A stretch of DNA of 36,886 nt from Phoronis australis (Eukaryota; Phoronida; Phoronidae). Location: the NCBI GenBank assembly GCA_002633005.1, contig NMRA01000259.1, positions 162,715 to 199,600 of the forward strand, given 5' to 3'. The notes beneath the pieces are model-generated. The model made no database searches. It was not told the origin of the DNA and saw only the letters and a list, made by a program, of their open reading frames with translations. The position numbers were made by a program, and so were the translations under genes. Shown one piece after another: positions 11,122-21,062 of the stretch; position 1 is the stretch's first letter, and each line of letters starts with the position of its first letter.

Positions 11122-11264
11122 ACCACTTAAATAACGTTTTCGGCCACTGGTTCCACAGCCTTTATCAAACTAATGACGTTTGAGTTTGACTTCACACGTC
11201 CAACGCACAGGCACAACATCATTAGTTTGACAAAGAACCGTTTTCCGAAAACGTTAACTGGTGC
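11122..11264. repeat. fold-back inverted-repeat element in intron 5
   Basis: Two arms face each other around a loop of about 42 bases. Perfect blocks are AACGTTTTCGG (11133-11143) with CCGAAAACGTT (11245-11255), and TCAAACTAATGA (11165-11176) with TCATTAGTTTGA (11219-11230). The outer ends (ACCACTTAA and TTAACTGGTG) also partly match. The arms differ between blocks, as expected for two diverged copies of one repeat inserted head to head, or an old fold-back transposable element. No coding content. Confidence 0.6.
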
Positions 11265-11800
11265 TTAACTCCTTGCCTGAATATGAAGCAATTTTCAATG
11301 TCATCCGTAGGCTGATTTTAGTCGATGTCAAAAGACTCTCCGAGAAACAGGCCCCAATTAGGTTTTGTTCTGCAATCGGATTTTTACGTGGGAGAGAGCT
11401 CCCCGGTAATCGAGGAAGAAGAATTGGATCAGTGTGGAAATGCAATGACAGGAAGTGAAACTGCAATCCAAAGTGGGACTGCATATAGCGTTCGAGCGGC
11501 AAGCAAACGCTTCAATATTCATGCGCGCATCCTGGGGGGAGCAGTGGGCAAAATGGTCCGCCTCAGAGAAACATCAACTCCGGAAAAGTAGAAACCGGGA
11601 CAAAAGTCCACTAAAAGGCAGGAACTACCTAAATCCGGTGAATACAAAATTCACCGCTGTGAACGTACGCCGTTTTTTTAGTAAAAGGTACGCATTCTCA
11701 AAAGTTTGAGCCCCCATGTTTTAGGCTGGGTGCGATCTTGATATCATTGAGTAAAAATGCCAGGATTTACTATAAGTACCTGCAAACTATTCTATTTCAG

Positions 11801-11993
11801 CTGCGTTCCCAAACAGGAATGCCGAATTCGCTGGCTGATTACGGACGACGATGAAGATTGCAGAAACTTCCTGAAGACGAACAGTACAGCAGCGCTCAAG
11901 GGAGAGCGTGCCCAATGCGATTATTGTTGCGTTGAGCACGGTTGCAACAGGCTATTTCTACCCAAAGAATCCACGCTATATCCCATCCCTTAG
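11801..11993 (+). CDS. LU-TSP1-mucin protein, terminal exon: second half of the C-terminal LU domain and stop
   Basis: The exon follows a strong tctatttcag acceptor and runs to a TAG stop at 11991-11993. It supplies the rest of the LU domain: cysteines in KYC, QEC and EDC, then the closing signature CDYCCVEHGCN (C-x2-CC-x4-CN). With the preceding exon the domain has twelve cysteines, two more than a standard ten-cysteine Ly6 domain. After the final CN only 15 residues remain (ending YPIP), with no hydrophobic tail. Unlike CD59 or uPAR, this protein therefore shows no GPI signal here and is expected to be secreted. An alternative 3' exon with an anchor cannot be excluded. Confidence 0.75.
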
Positions 11994-14073
11994 GTCTACT
12001 TGCTGAACAGACACTAGTATAGCTCTATGTACCCTTAGTTGATTTTAGCTTCGCTTTTATTGCTGTAGCGCTTTGACACATTTGCGTCCGGTTTTCGCAA
12101 CGGCAAACTTAGAGTTCGGAACGTTATTTCGTAAAACGTAGACTCTGCATTACTGTATTCCAACTATTCGATATGTTAAGCATGAAAACATTTCTTTAGA
12201 TTTTTTTGCTATTTGTCATTTGCTTGGGGATCGGATAGTTTGTAGAGTTATATTGTAGAAAAAAACTATGGCAGATTTCAGTCGACTTGTGGGTGATGAA
12301 TCGGTGCTTTCATTTTTCTTTGATTTTTTGTATTTTTGTAATCGGATATATTTCTTTAAAAAGGACGAGGAGCAGAATTCGTGCATTGGACTCAAGTGAA
12401 CTCATGAAAACAACGGGTCAAACAGTTAGTCATCTTTAGTATTCCTGCCCACTTGCGATCCCATGTGGTTACAGTTTTTTCCAGGTTTCTGACAAACGCA
12501 GACGGGCGCTCAGACGGAACAGTTTCTACTTGAAACAATTTCCAAGTAATTCACCTATTGCGTGTTCGTCGTCTTGTATACATGATTCTTGATGATATGT
12601 GATTATCTTTACATAGTCGCACAGATCATCTGGATACTGAATTAGGTTGTTTGCGTACTTCGCGTCTTTGGGTCATTCGAATATGTTTCTAAAATCAAAC
12701 TGTAAGTTGAACAGTAAAACGTGTTGCTCACACTATACACATTTAATTATTCGCGCAAGACATATAAAATAAGGTTGCGGTACACAGTCAGGACCAAGAT
12801 ATAAACTTTTCAAAAATTAGTAAGTGAGCCTTGTGTTTTATCCCCTTATTTCCAAAAAATTTAGTAAATAAACATATTCCTTACAAGTGAGTGTTCAGTA
12901 GAACGTTTTCGACAATTAAGAGTCAATCGTATTAGTTGCTATCCCACCATAAAATAACTCGATTTTACGAAATAATGAGTTAAAAAACGAGATCGTTTAA
13001 GCAGTGGTTCACCGTTTCACTGGAACTCTGGCGTCTGTTTTGTGAAAAGAGACTGAAAACTTAAGTCAGAAATTTGATCTCCCCACAAGTATTTCTGAAA
13101 AATGTTTAAGTCACTTGTGCAAACTCCAGTCTCTTAAGAATGTATACTTAAGTGATAGTTATCGAGACAACTTCTATCAATTATTTCTTGACTGTGATGC
13201 ACTAACAATTACTTGGCTAAACCTTTTTTCAGCAATTGTGAATCGGTAGCGTAAGGCCAATTTTCTGTCTTAAGTCTCGAGTCAGTTTCATGACACACCT
13301 CAGGAATGGGGACGCTATCCACAAAAAAGTATTTGAGTAATCTGTTGCAATGTTTGCATTTTAGAAGAAACCTTTTTCACTGGACTGCACTCCTACAGAG
13401 AAATCCTGCCCATGTTCAGTTAACCTATCAATGTGATCCAGTGAGAAGGCTCCTAAATAGTTCTCTCAACGTTTCAAACCAAGCATTGGGTTGTGAACAC
13501 GCCATTTTTAAAAGGCTCTCGTAGTTTTCTTTTACCTTTGTTCTTTCAGCGTTGAACAAGTGTACAAAAGATATACTTATGCGTGTATCAGACGGAAATT
13601 TACTGCAGACAACACGCACTTCCTAATTTTGAAAAAGTAAACTTACTTTTTGGATAGTTTACCAGAATATTCGATGCTAGATGGTCATAATTTCACAACA
13701 ATCCAACAAAAATGTCCCTCAGATCGTTACAGTGCTTTTGGGAACACTGCGTCTTGTTGTCCATAATCGTTTTTGAGGCTCTGACGCAATTTGTTTGATC
13801 AAATTTGAACTCTGGGTTTGTCAATATCAGACTGCTCATCCAGACGGCTTAACTGCTCCTTTGAAGTTTTCCCGAAATTCATCAATATTGGATAGCCATT
13901 TGTTGTTTTAGACAATTCACCGTGACACACAAAGACGATAGTTAATGAAAACAGGCGTAATCGCCATGCAAGACCATTCCCATACGTTTATCATGAGAAA
14001 GAGGAAACCATATTTTTCATCTCCAAGCCCAATTCCGTTGAAATTGACCATTCGGATTTAGAACAGCGACACC
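11994..14073. other. spacer downstream of the LU-TSP1-mucin gene
   Basis: AT-rich sequence, probably including the 3' UTR. No further exon, repeat family or RNA gene could be supported. Confidence 0.4.
12867..12872 (+). promoter_or_regulatory. possible polyadenylation signal for the LU-TSP1-mucin gene
   Basis: AATAAA lies about 870 bp downstream of the stop codon and is the first canonical hexamer noticed in that direction. The 3' UTR would be long, and nothing else confirms its use. Confidence 0.2.
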
Positions 14074-14215
14074 TGTAAATCAGTGACGGATTTAATTAAG
14101 AGGCCCCCGCTAAAATTCTCCCAGATTCCATTTGGCGAATGTCTGAGGGTCAAAATCTGGCTAATGCTCTGCCCTGACCTCCCTCACTCAAAATCCTGGA
14201 TCCGCCCCTGTAAAT
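14074..14215 (-). mobile_element. hAT-like non-autonomous element (MITE), copy A
   Basis: The 127-bp element at 14082-14208 has termini resembling hAT ends: CAGTGACGGATTTA on the left, and TGGATCCGCCCCTG on the right, which reverses to CAGGGGCGGATCCA. A direct repeat TGTAAAT flanks it (14074-14080 and 14209-14215), in line with a 7-8 bp target duplication. Its reverse complement aligns along its length with copy B at 27400-27554, sharing blocks such as AAATGGAATCTGGGAGAAT. It has no coding capacity. Superfamily assignment rests on the termini and duplication length. Confidence 0.75.
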
Positions 14216-15319
14216 AGCGCCTCGAGTAAATTTAATTACGGAAGCTTGACATGCCGTAATGACATGACAGGAGTTTTCAAAAAATATGCAATGAAAATAC
14301 TTGGTTACCGTCTGCATATACACTACCACTGACACTTTCTGTCTTCTGATTGGATTAAACTCAGCTTGATAACTTCCATATCAACCGACTTGGCGTGGAA
14401 AGTCAGCTTTCAGATGTCGCTCTTCGATCTGACCAATTACAGGCTAGAGAAATCAGAAACCCGTGACAGCCGTAAACAAGGTGAGCAGACGATGGGACAG
14501 ATGAGTACAGCAGATAAAAACACTTTATATATTTAAAGGAAAATGCCGCCCACAAAACAACCTATTTTGTATCAATTTAGATCGAGTAGTTCCACTCGAT
14601 ATCAGCAAGTTCACTTGTTTTACCTGACACCTAACTGCAGACGGAGGTGTTGAAATTAACCAAATGAATGACGTAAACGGTTCGAACGCAGTATTTTCAG
14701 CCGTTCACAACACGCTTACTGGTGTCATCGTTTTACACCAATAAATCATCAAAATTCTATGTAAACCCCTTACAAATACATCAAGTTCTCGAACAAACGT
14801 GTTGTTTTATTTCACTGTTACGGATTTATAGGTATTTGAACGTAACGTATCCTACAGCGTTCGCAGGGCCAACTTACCATGGTCAATCGCTGGAGTTTGG
14901 GTCTGTTTCATGATAAATTCAACCATTCTTCCGTGAAATACAGACGGGGGAACATAGCTGCGTGTTGTACTGTCAGACTTGCGATTTTTCAGTTCTAAAC
15001 ACACAAAACCCTTGTTACTCCGCACCACAGTGGCTCGGAACCCGATCAGGCCCGTCGCAGCTGCCGGGACTGGACATCACGAACATAGACCAGCTTAAGT
15101 TGGAAACTAAACCTGCAGTCACGAAAAGACTATAATAGTGAGCCAAAGAAATAATGTGCACGTTATTATTTAGGTGAATTAACCACGAAACTGAAAATCT
15201 ACGTACTTGTGGGGGGCTGCGAAATCAGGTTCCCTTCCACAGAACCGTCAGGGCAAAGGTTGTACCATAAACATCTTAATGCTATAAACCGGGCGCACGC
15301 GCTACTGCAGACAACTTGA
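14216..15319. other. unassigned spacer
   Basis: No gene or repeat recognised. A GGTTCGAACGC string at about 14680 resembles a tRNA B box but has no accompanying A box or cloverleaf. Confidence 0.35.
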
Positions 15320-15340
15320 CGCCATATTGGAGAGTGCTAC
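15320..15340 (+). repeat. left arm of a long-range inverted repeat
   Basis: A 21-base stretch containing GCCATATTGGAGAGTGCTAC recurs inverted at 18525-18545 with one mismatch. The arms enclose the two inverted-repeat elements described between them. Confidence 0.5.
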
Positions 15341-15807
15341 TAGTCACGTGATACGGTTAATTGCCGTGTAAGCAAACGGGGTATACTATCCTTTTCAAAG
15401 CGCGATATCTAACAAAATAAAGAGGCCGAAGAGTGTGATTTTTTCCAGAAACATACATAAACATGTGATTTAGTACTTACATGCGTTTTTTAAGAGTTAA
15501 TCAGTCCATAGGGAAAATGTCAAACTATTAGAAGATCGCAACCAGTGGTAGATTCTCAAATTGTTTGAGCGGCTGCACGCCTGTCAATCCACTGCGAGCG
15601 TTTTATTTTTTTCAAGACAAACCACTAAGATGGCGCAAATTTATCATTTAATTCGTGTCACTCGTTGCAAATACATTATAGTGTACACAACATGACTCTA
15701 GTACCTAAAAATAAATTTTATTATTATATGTTACTTGATTTCAGTGCCTTTAGTGCACAGCTCATAAAGAAACACGCAAAAGTTGAAAAAAATAATAATT
15801 ATGTACA

Positions 15808-15823
15808 ACGTCATGGGTTGAAC
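15808..15823 (+). repeat. left 16-bp inverted repeat around the THAP fragment
   Basis: ACGTCATGGGTTGAAC is the exact reverse complement of 16462-16477. Similarity continues imperfectly inside (GGATCAG against AGATCAG). The pair could be the termini of a small DNA transposon. Confidence 0.6.
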
Positions 15824-15878
15824 CCAGGTCGTTCGCCATACCGTTCGGATCAGAGACAAAGTGTATAGAGTGAAGAGA

Positions 15879-16135
15879 ATGCAAAGTACATATAACGTCG
15901 AGAAGGTTCGTAGAGGGATCAAAAGATGTGTTTCCGGAGGCTGCAGCAAGAGCAGCCAGGCGGAAAACGTCTCGGTGTTCCGAAGGACACCAAAGTTGCG
16001 CAGAAGTGGCATGACTTCGTGCGCCGAACGAGAGTGTGGGACGTCATCGTGGACCAAGCGATTCGGTCCGGGGCCACTCTGTGTTCTGCCCACTTTGAGG
16101 ACTCGTGTTTCGACTCCAGTCACAGGAGACGATGA
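15879..16135 (+). pseudogene. frameshifted THAP zinc-finger fragment
   Basis: From the ATG at 15879 the frame gives KRCVSGGCSK, the first two zinc-binding cysteines of a C2CH THAP domain. Near 15975 the match moves to another frame, which continues VPKDTKVAQKWHDFVRR and then LCSAHFEDSCF. That supplies the invariant Pro and Trp and the C-x2-H pair. One frame therefore holds the front and another the back of a single THAP domain. The frame then stops at 16133-16135, before any long partner region, and an AATAAA follows at 16147. THAP domains bind DNA in transcription factors and in P-element-like or ISL2EU-like transposases. With the bracketing inverted repeat, a decayed transposon gene is the best explanation. 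A sequencing error at the frameshift is the alternative. Confidence 0.68.
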
Positions 16136-16146
16136 AGGCCTGGTTC

Positions 16147-16152
16147 AATAAA
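16147..16152 (+). promoter_or_regulatory. possible polyadenylation signal after the THAP fragment
   Basis: AATAAA lies 12 bases after the THAP stop codon. The close spacing is suggestive but unproven. Confidence 0.25.
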
Positions 16153-16184
16153 GGACAATATTTATCATTCAGAAACATCAGCTC

Positions 16185-16433
16185 TTAATTCAGGATCGTC
16201 TGCTGGATGACTGGGTTGACTCGCCGAGCCCGAGGCCGCTTCTCTCGCGGGAGGATCCAGTTCATAAGGCTCAAAGTAGAAAAGTACGCAGCTGGAAGCA
16301 CATTAAACTTGTTCTCGCTTTCGTGCAACCCCATTTCCTCATCCTGGCCACCATTCTCATACGTTTCTTCATAGTATTCGTTCAATTCTTGCTCATAATC
16401 GTCGTCACTTTCAAATTCCCTGGTCTCCGCCAT
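16185..16433 (-). CDS. unrecognised acidic 82-residue protein, convergent with the THAP fragment
   Basis: The ATG at 16431-16433 sits in a good context (ACAATGGCG) and opens an intact 82-codon frame. The first 45 residues are rich in Asp, Glu and Tyr (for example ESDDDYEQELNEYYEE). The rest contains a short hydrophobic stretch and a basic run (PREKRPRARR). Upstream of the start, in the right orientation, are a TGACGTCA element (16472-16479) and a GGCGGGAAA string. No family is recognised. It lies inside the same 16-bp inverted repeat as the THAP fragment and points towards it, so it may be the second gene, or its first exon, of the same transposable element. It could also be a chance frame. 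Confidence 0.35.
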   Translation of the reverse strand: MAETREFESDDDYEQELNEYYEETYENGGQDEEMGLHESENKFNVLPAAYFSTLSLMNWILPREKRPRARRVNPVIQQTILN

Positions 16434-16461
16434 TGTTCAATGCTAGTCACTGATCTCTTGT

Positions 16462-16477
16462 GTTCAACCCATGACGT
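16462..16477 (-). repeat. right 16-bp inverted repeat around the THAP fragment
   Basis: Exact reverse complement of 15808-15823. It overlaps a perfect CRE-type octamer TGACGTCA at 16472-16479. Confidence 0.6.
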
Positions 16478-16750
16478 CACATGGCGGGAAATGTGAAAAT
16501 TGGCAAAATTGAAAGAAAAATCAAAATTTTGAGCTAATTACACAAAATAAACATGAGTTTAGCTAAATTTTACGTCATACATTTAGTCTGTGGCCACCGG
16601 TAATTCAAAATGTGCAAAAATCCATGGTGTGTACTGTTTATATCCAGGGAGGTGCCGCTCAATCGGGACGTAGCCCTACTTTCTTAGTGCCTCAAAAAGC
16701 CTTTTCACTGAGTGTTGAACAATGACCACGGGTAACTTTGTAAAATTGAA

Positions 16751-17802
16751 ATATGACCCGGGTCGCTTTTAATGGGTTCTAAATTTAATGTGAACTACTG
16801 TGAAAAATGACCTCATTGGGTTCACAAATGACAGGTTTTTAAAGTTCATTTGGGCGTTCTCCCGTTCAGTACAGCGGTTGTGAGCGTGTGATAACATCTA
16901 GCTCCTATTTTTAACTACCGAGCATAGTCTTTTGTCTGGTAAGACAACATGCAGATAAATTATCCACCAGGCTTATAACCGATCACATGTGAACACAGTC
17001 AAACCCAGTACGTTGGTACGTTCGTACAAAATAGACTGTCTTAACTTCGATTGTAGCTGGGCGATTTTGGTGATCCAAAAACTATAAGCTTGATCAGTAT
17101 TTGATTGACAATTCAGAAATGTCATTGGTTTATGTTCAAAATTTTATTTTTTAACTTATTTTTAACAGCACAGCACAGTGGGGATATAAGATACGATCTT
17201 ATCGGAGATTAGAACAATTATTGAACAAACGAGAGCTAACCCTCCAACCCCTAATTGCCAGAATGGACTTAATCAGTCGTCAGCGTAAGACATTGACTAC
17301 AGCGGTCATCCGCTCAACTTGTTGTGATATACAATTAACAAGTTAGACTCAACGGGAGAACGCCGTAATGTAAAAAGCAAAAAACACAGACTCGGTTCCT
17401 TTCCTGTGCATGGATCGGAATTGCTAACGTTTTTTCTTCTCTCGCGCACGGTATTCCTCTCTCACGGATCTGAAGTCCCCCCGATCAAGAAGCACATGTA
17501 CTTGTTGCCGTTTTGTAGTTTCCCCACTCCGTGCTCACAATGAGATCAGCCCCGCCCCACACATTATTTCTGACCGTTCGAATCCATCCCCACCCTTAAT
17601 CTGATATACGTACTGCGCGACCCTCAGCCGAGAAATAAAAAAATTCTTTTCTCACGCACGCTATCTGCATATCCCAAACCCCCTGTTGCGGGGGAACCGT
17701 TGAATAATGACAGGACAGGTTTTAACAGACGTGAGGTCATTTTTTCACGGGCTGAAAATTCTTCACATTAAATTTAGACCCTGCTTGAAAACGGGGTCAT
17801 AG
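16751..17802. mobile_element. 1.05-kb non-coding element with about 80-bp inverted repeats
   Basis: The arms at about 16751-16830 and 17715-17802 are inverted copies. Perfect blocks are TCTAAATTTAATGTGAA (16778-16794 against 17762-17778) and GTGAAAAATGACCTCA (16800-16815 against 17732-17748, one extra A). TATGACCC is shared at the outer ends. A second perfect inverted pair, GGCGTTCTCCCGTT (16853-16866) and AACGGGAGAACGCC (17351-17364), is nested inside. There is no coding frame of interest and no clear target duplication. It is best read as a non-autonomous DNA transposon of unknown superfamily. Confidence 0.55.
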
Positions 17803-18524
17803 TTAATGCTACATCGGCTCGGTTGGGAATATTTCCTTTCGGTTTTGAGTGCGAAATTCTGTATTTTGGGTAAAGGTTGGATGCACAATTCAGTCGTACT
17901 GGTTTGATACTTTGGTTACGACGCACTTTACTTTTTTGCGCAAGTTAAGTCCGTCACAAAACAGAGAGCTCGTAAGCAAGCAGTGTAAATCTGCAAAATG
18001 TCCAATATCAACTTCCAGAGAAGTACAGATTTTGCAGGGATTTGTTTGTATTGATACAACAGAAAAACATCTGATTTTGAGTTTTTAAAGCAATATATAT
18101 TTCAATAGAGAATACACTATTCACTTAGATGTACTGATTTTGATGGCTAGCGAGTACTAGGTTATTTTTCAGTACAAGTAAAAATACATATGATTGTCAT
18201 TAATACCAAATATTTACTTAAATATAATTAGCAAACAGCATCATCATTGGATAACAGCATATGCTGGTCAATAATTATCTTTTTAATTGAACTTATATGG
18301 TCTCAATCACCAAGACTGATATGGAAACAACGCATATAGTAGCTCCGCTTAAACTATGGTGGCAGAATATAAAAACGTGGTTGCAGCACTACTAACCTCC
18401 ATGGCCAAACCAACGGCAGGACCAAAAAACTAAATTCTCAAGCTGCAGGCATAGGCCTGCTAGCCCCCGCATTTCCTGACTCATGCCGTAGGGCTCCCAG
18501 TGTTTTCCGCCATTTTTGTCCTAT

Positions 18525-18545
18525 GTAGCACTCTCGAATATGGCG
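18525..18545 (-). repeat. right arm of a long-range inverted repeat
   Basis: Matches 15320-15340 inverted with one mismatch. A YY1-like AAAATGGCGG (minus strand) lies just to its left. A larger nested element between the arms is possible. Confidence 0.5.
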
Positions 18546-21062
18546 TAATATTGACAACGCGAGCTGCATGTATCTGAGTGGCGCGCTCCCGATCTATGTG
18601 ATGTCTATATGTTGTACAGTAACAATGATTTGAATAATGTATTTGTATATCTAAATAAAGATTGCCCTAACATGTGACCACAGCATATAAAATCGAGTTT
18701 TTGTTTCACAACAGCTTTCTGTCAGCAAACACTGAGGTAGCATGCGCTCACACGGCCTCGGTGCGCGGTTACGCAGTGGTTTATTCATTGCTGACTTCTC
18801 AAACCATTTGCACTCACAAATACTCCAAAGGCATTACAAATTGCATCTAATGAGACTGACTTTGTTTCAGTTTTATATAAGCAGTGGTTAGGGTGAGAAT
18901 AATTCATTTTGAAACAGAACGCAGAATAATAAAAGTCTGCATGGCAACTCGCCCGGCGCATTTCCCGACTTAGTCGAGAGCTCATTCGACGAAGACTTCA
19001 CGGGTCGGATGGTTAGGTTTCACAGACTAATCAGTTCGAACAGGAATACACTGATCAAGAAATACTAGAGAGGCGCCGCGATAATGCACAGGCAACGGAA
19101 CGAATGGATATTTCTTTGGTAAGCCGGAATTCGTCAGAGAAGTCACTGCCGGCGAAATGCTGGCCGGCCCACAGACACGGAGATGTTTCAAGGCCTCATA
19201 CTTGCTATTAACAGCGTAGGCCTACTTTTCATTCTTAACTACCGCAAGCCACTTCCTAAGCATTTCGGGCTCTCGAGGAAGTCGAAAAAACGATATACTC
19301 GCTTTCTTCGCAGCTTTATAGTTCAGACAAGTGGGAACGATGCACCGCAATATAGCGGCATTCACTCTGCAGATGAACCACTGACGTCGCTGCGTCGTTT
19401 CTCACCTTCCTCACCGGTTAACGCGACACCTCTCGGCAAGGTGAGATCGACCGTATAAGAGGCGATGTGGAAGTAGACCGATTAAGACAGTAAAAAAGAC
19501 TAATTAAATCGGGTGGCGTTCTCCTTTAAGTGCTTGAAGTCATCTACTTCATACCAAAAACATCAAAAAACATCCCCTTTAGTCGATCAGCTGACACATT
19601 AGAACTCCCGCAAACAATAGATGACGATATGTAAATTAGCTGATCTCGAGTTATGAGCATTCGTTGGTTGTTCAGAGGGGGGCAACGTTTGTCATCCTCC
19701 CGATTTTGTTTATAGTGAAAAGTTGTCAGAGTACTGCTGCTAGTTTTCCCGTGACTTGCAGTAAACTAAAGAATGATGACGATGTTTGTTTGTGGTGGTT
19801 GTGACAACTCAGTATTTGAATCCGCCATGGCTCTTTTTACTTTCCTGCGGGACTCATCTGAGAAACGCGGATATGGCACAAATTTGTGCAACAAACTCGC
19901 GTATGGGACAAAACCGTAACAAGTAATGCTGGCGGTGCATCATTGAATCTGCTCTGGTAATTCTGATGATATTTGTAATTTCGATACTTCTACGCTTACC
20001 CACTTCAGTCTGGGGTCCACCAACGTTTAAGCTTCTATAATGTGTGCTGGGAGAGGTTATGTAAAATAACTAAGCTACACTCTGACACAGCGCCACCTAT
20101 ACTGAAAAGACGCCCTGCGGAAACATGATGAACGACACACGGAAATCCGTGTGTGGGCATCAATGCGCATGCCTTGGTCGGAAGTATACCGATCACATAG
20201 CCAGCACTTGCTCACGTCTTTATGCATTGTGCATTCCATATGTATGCCGCGACTGACGTGCTGTGTTGACGGCTAGCTTTTTGTTCGTTTATTTTTCCGC
20301 CTTGTGCAAGTAACTCCCGACCCTTTTTTCTGACTGAATTATTACCTGGTGGATTCTTCAAGTACCAATGGTATTTAAAAAGTTTTTTTGCTGTGAGATC
20401 CGGAGCTTCTGTTTTATGTGATTTTGTACCAGACGTCAAGGCGAATTCAAGAGGTCAGATGTGTGACCTGCATTTGATGCAGTTGATGAGATCTATGTCT
20501 TTGTTGAAGTTTTTGAAATGCGAGTCATACGCAGTGATTTCGTGGGAACCATTTCTACAATGTTTCTGGGTTTAGAAGGGGAAACTGTTTTTTGCAAAAT
20601 TTAGAGATCTTGTGAAACTTACAACGCAAGAACCGTCAAGCGAGTACTCAGATTAGCTGGGCGGTTAGCTCATAGGTCACACTCAAGTACGCGGAGCTAA
20701 GAAACTAGAAGTCGCTTTTCTTCTCCATGTCTCGTTTTTGGGCATTTGAATTCGGTTGCGAAGTGCAGTAACATAAAGGAAAGTTCATGTTAACAATGTT
20801 GCCTACTGTCAAAACAAAGTGAATAGTGTTGAGCACTTTTAGGGATCAGTCAAGAAATTAGACTAGTGCTGCATTAGTGGTATTAGGTATATAGTGGTCC
20901 TCCGGGTGTATTAGGTCACATGGACCTCGGGAGACCAATGGTGCTCTCGGTTCATATGATGTGTTGAGGATTGGTAAGTGGAAGTGTCACATGCAAAATA
21001 ACATCGGAGCTGACTGAGGTTCAGCTCAGACTCGATACATCGCACGACATCGGGATTTTCTA
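18546..21062. other. spacer with one candidate exon
   Basis: Apart from the candidate exon at 19183-19440, nothing is supported. The string GGTTAGCTCATAGG near 20660 resembles a Pol III A box but lacks a tRNA context. Confidence 0.35.
19183..19440 (+). CDS. candidate first exon of an unrecognised membrane or secreted protein
   Basis: The ATG at 19183 opens 86 codons that run exactly, in phase 0, into a consensus donor (AAG followed by gtgaga). The N-terminus MFQGLILAINSVGLLFIL is hydrophobic, like a signal anchor, and is followed by a basic stretch (RKSKKRYTRFLR) and a Ser/Pro-rich tail. No family is recognised and no downstream exon was found. Single frames of this length also occur by chance, so support is limited to the start, the hydrophobic leader and the donor. 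Confidence 0.25.

Larger units (their letters stand above)
8214..11800 (+). other. intron 5 of the LU-TSP1-mucin gene
   Basis: This 3.6-kb intron splits the last LU domain. It contains a perfect 10-bp hairpin with an 8-base loop at 9324-9351 and the fold-back at 11122-11264. No additional exon is supported. The open frames around 9.5-10.6 kb and 11.3-11.7 kb have no domain signature. Confidence 0.6.

Noticed and set aside
11122-11264. Hammerhead ribozyme on either arm
   Set aside because: The CTGATGA core is altered (TTGATAA or TTGACAA) and an extra base separates it from the helix.
11325-11709. Frame containing EQWAKWSASE, resembling a TSP1 core
   Set aside because: It lacks the cysteines and the CGxG loop, and it lies in intron 5 without suitable splice sites. 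Chance resemblance is likelier.
14675-14695. tRNA B box GGTTCGAACGC
   Set aside because: No matching A box or acceptor stem upstream.
15731-16123. 130-codon minus-strand frame
   Set aside because: It is the antisense shadow of the THAP fragment and adjacent AT-rich sequence, with no domain.
20655-20710. tRNA gene
   Set aside because: An A-box-like string GGTTAGCTCATAGG is present, but there is no B box and no cloverleaf.
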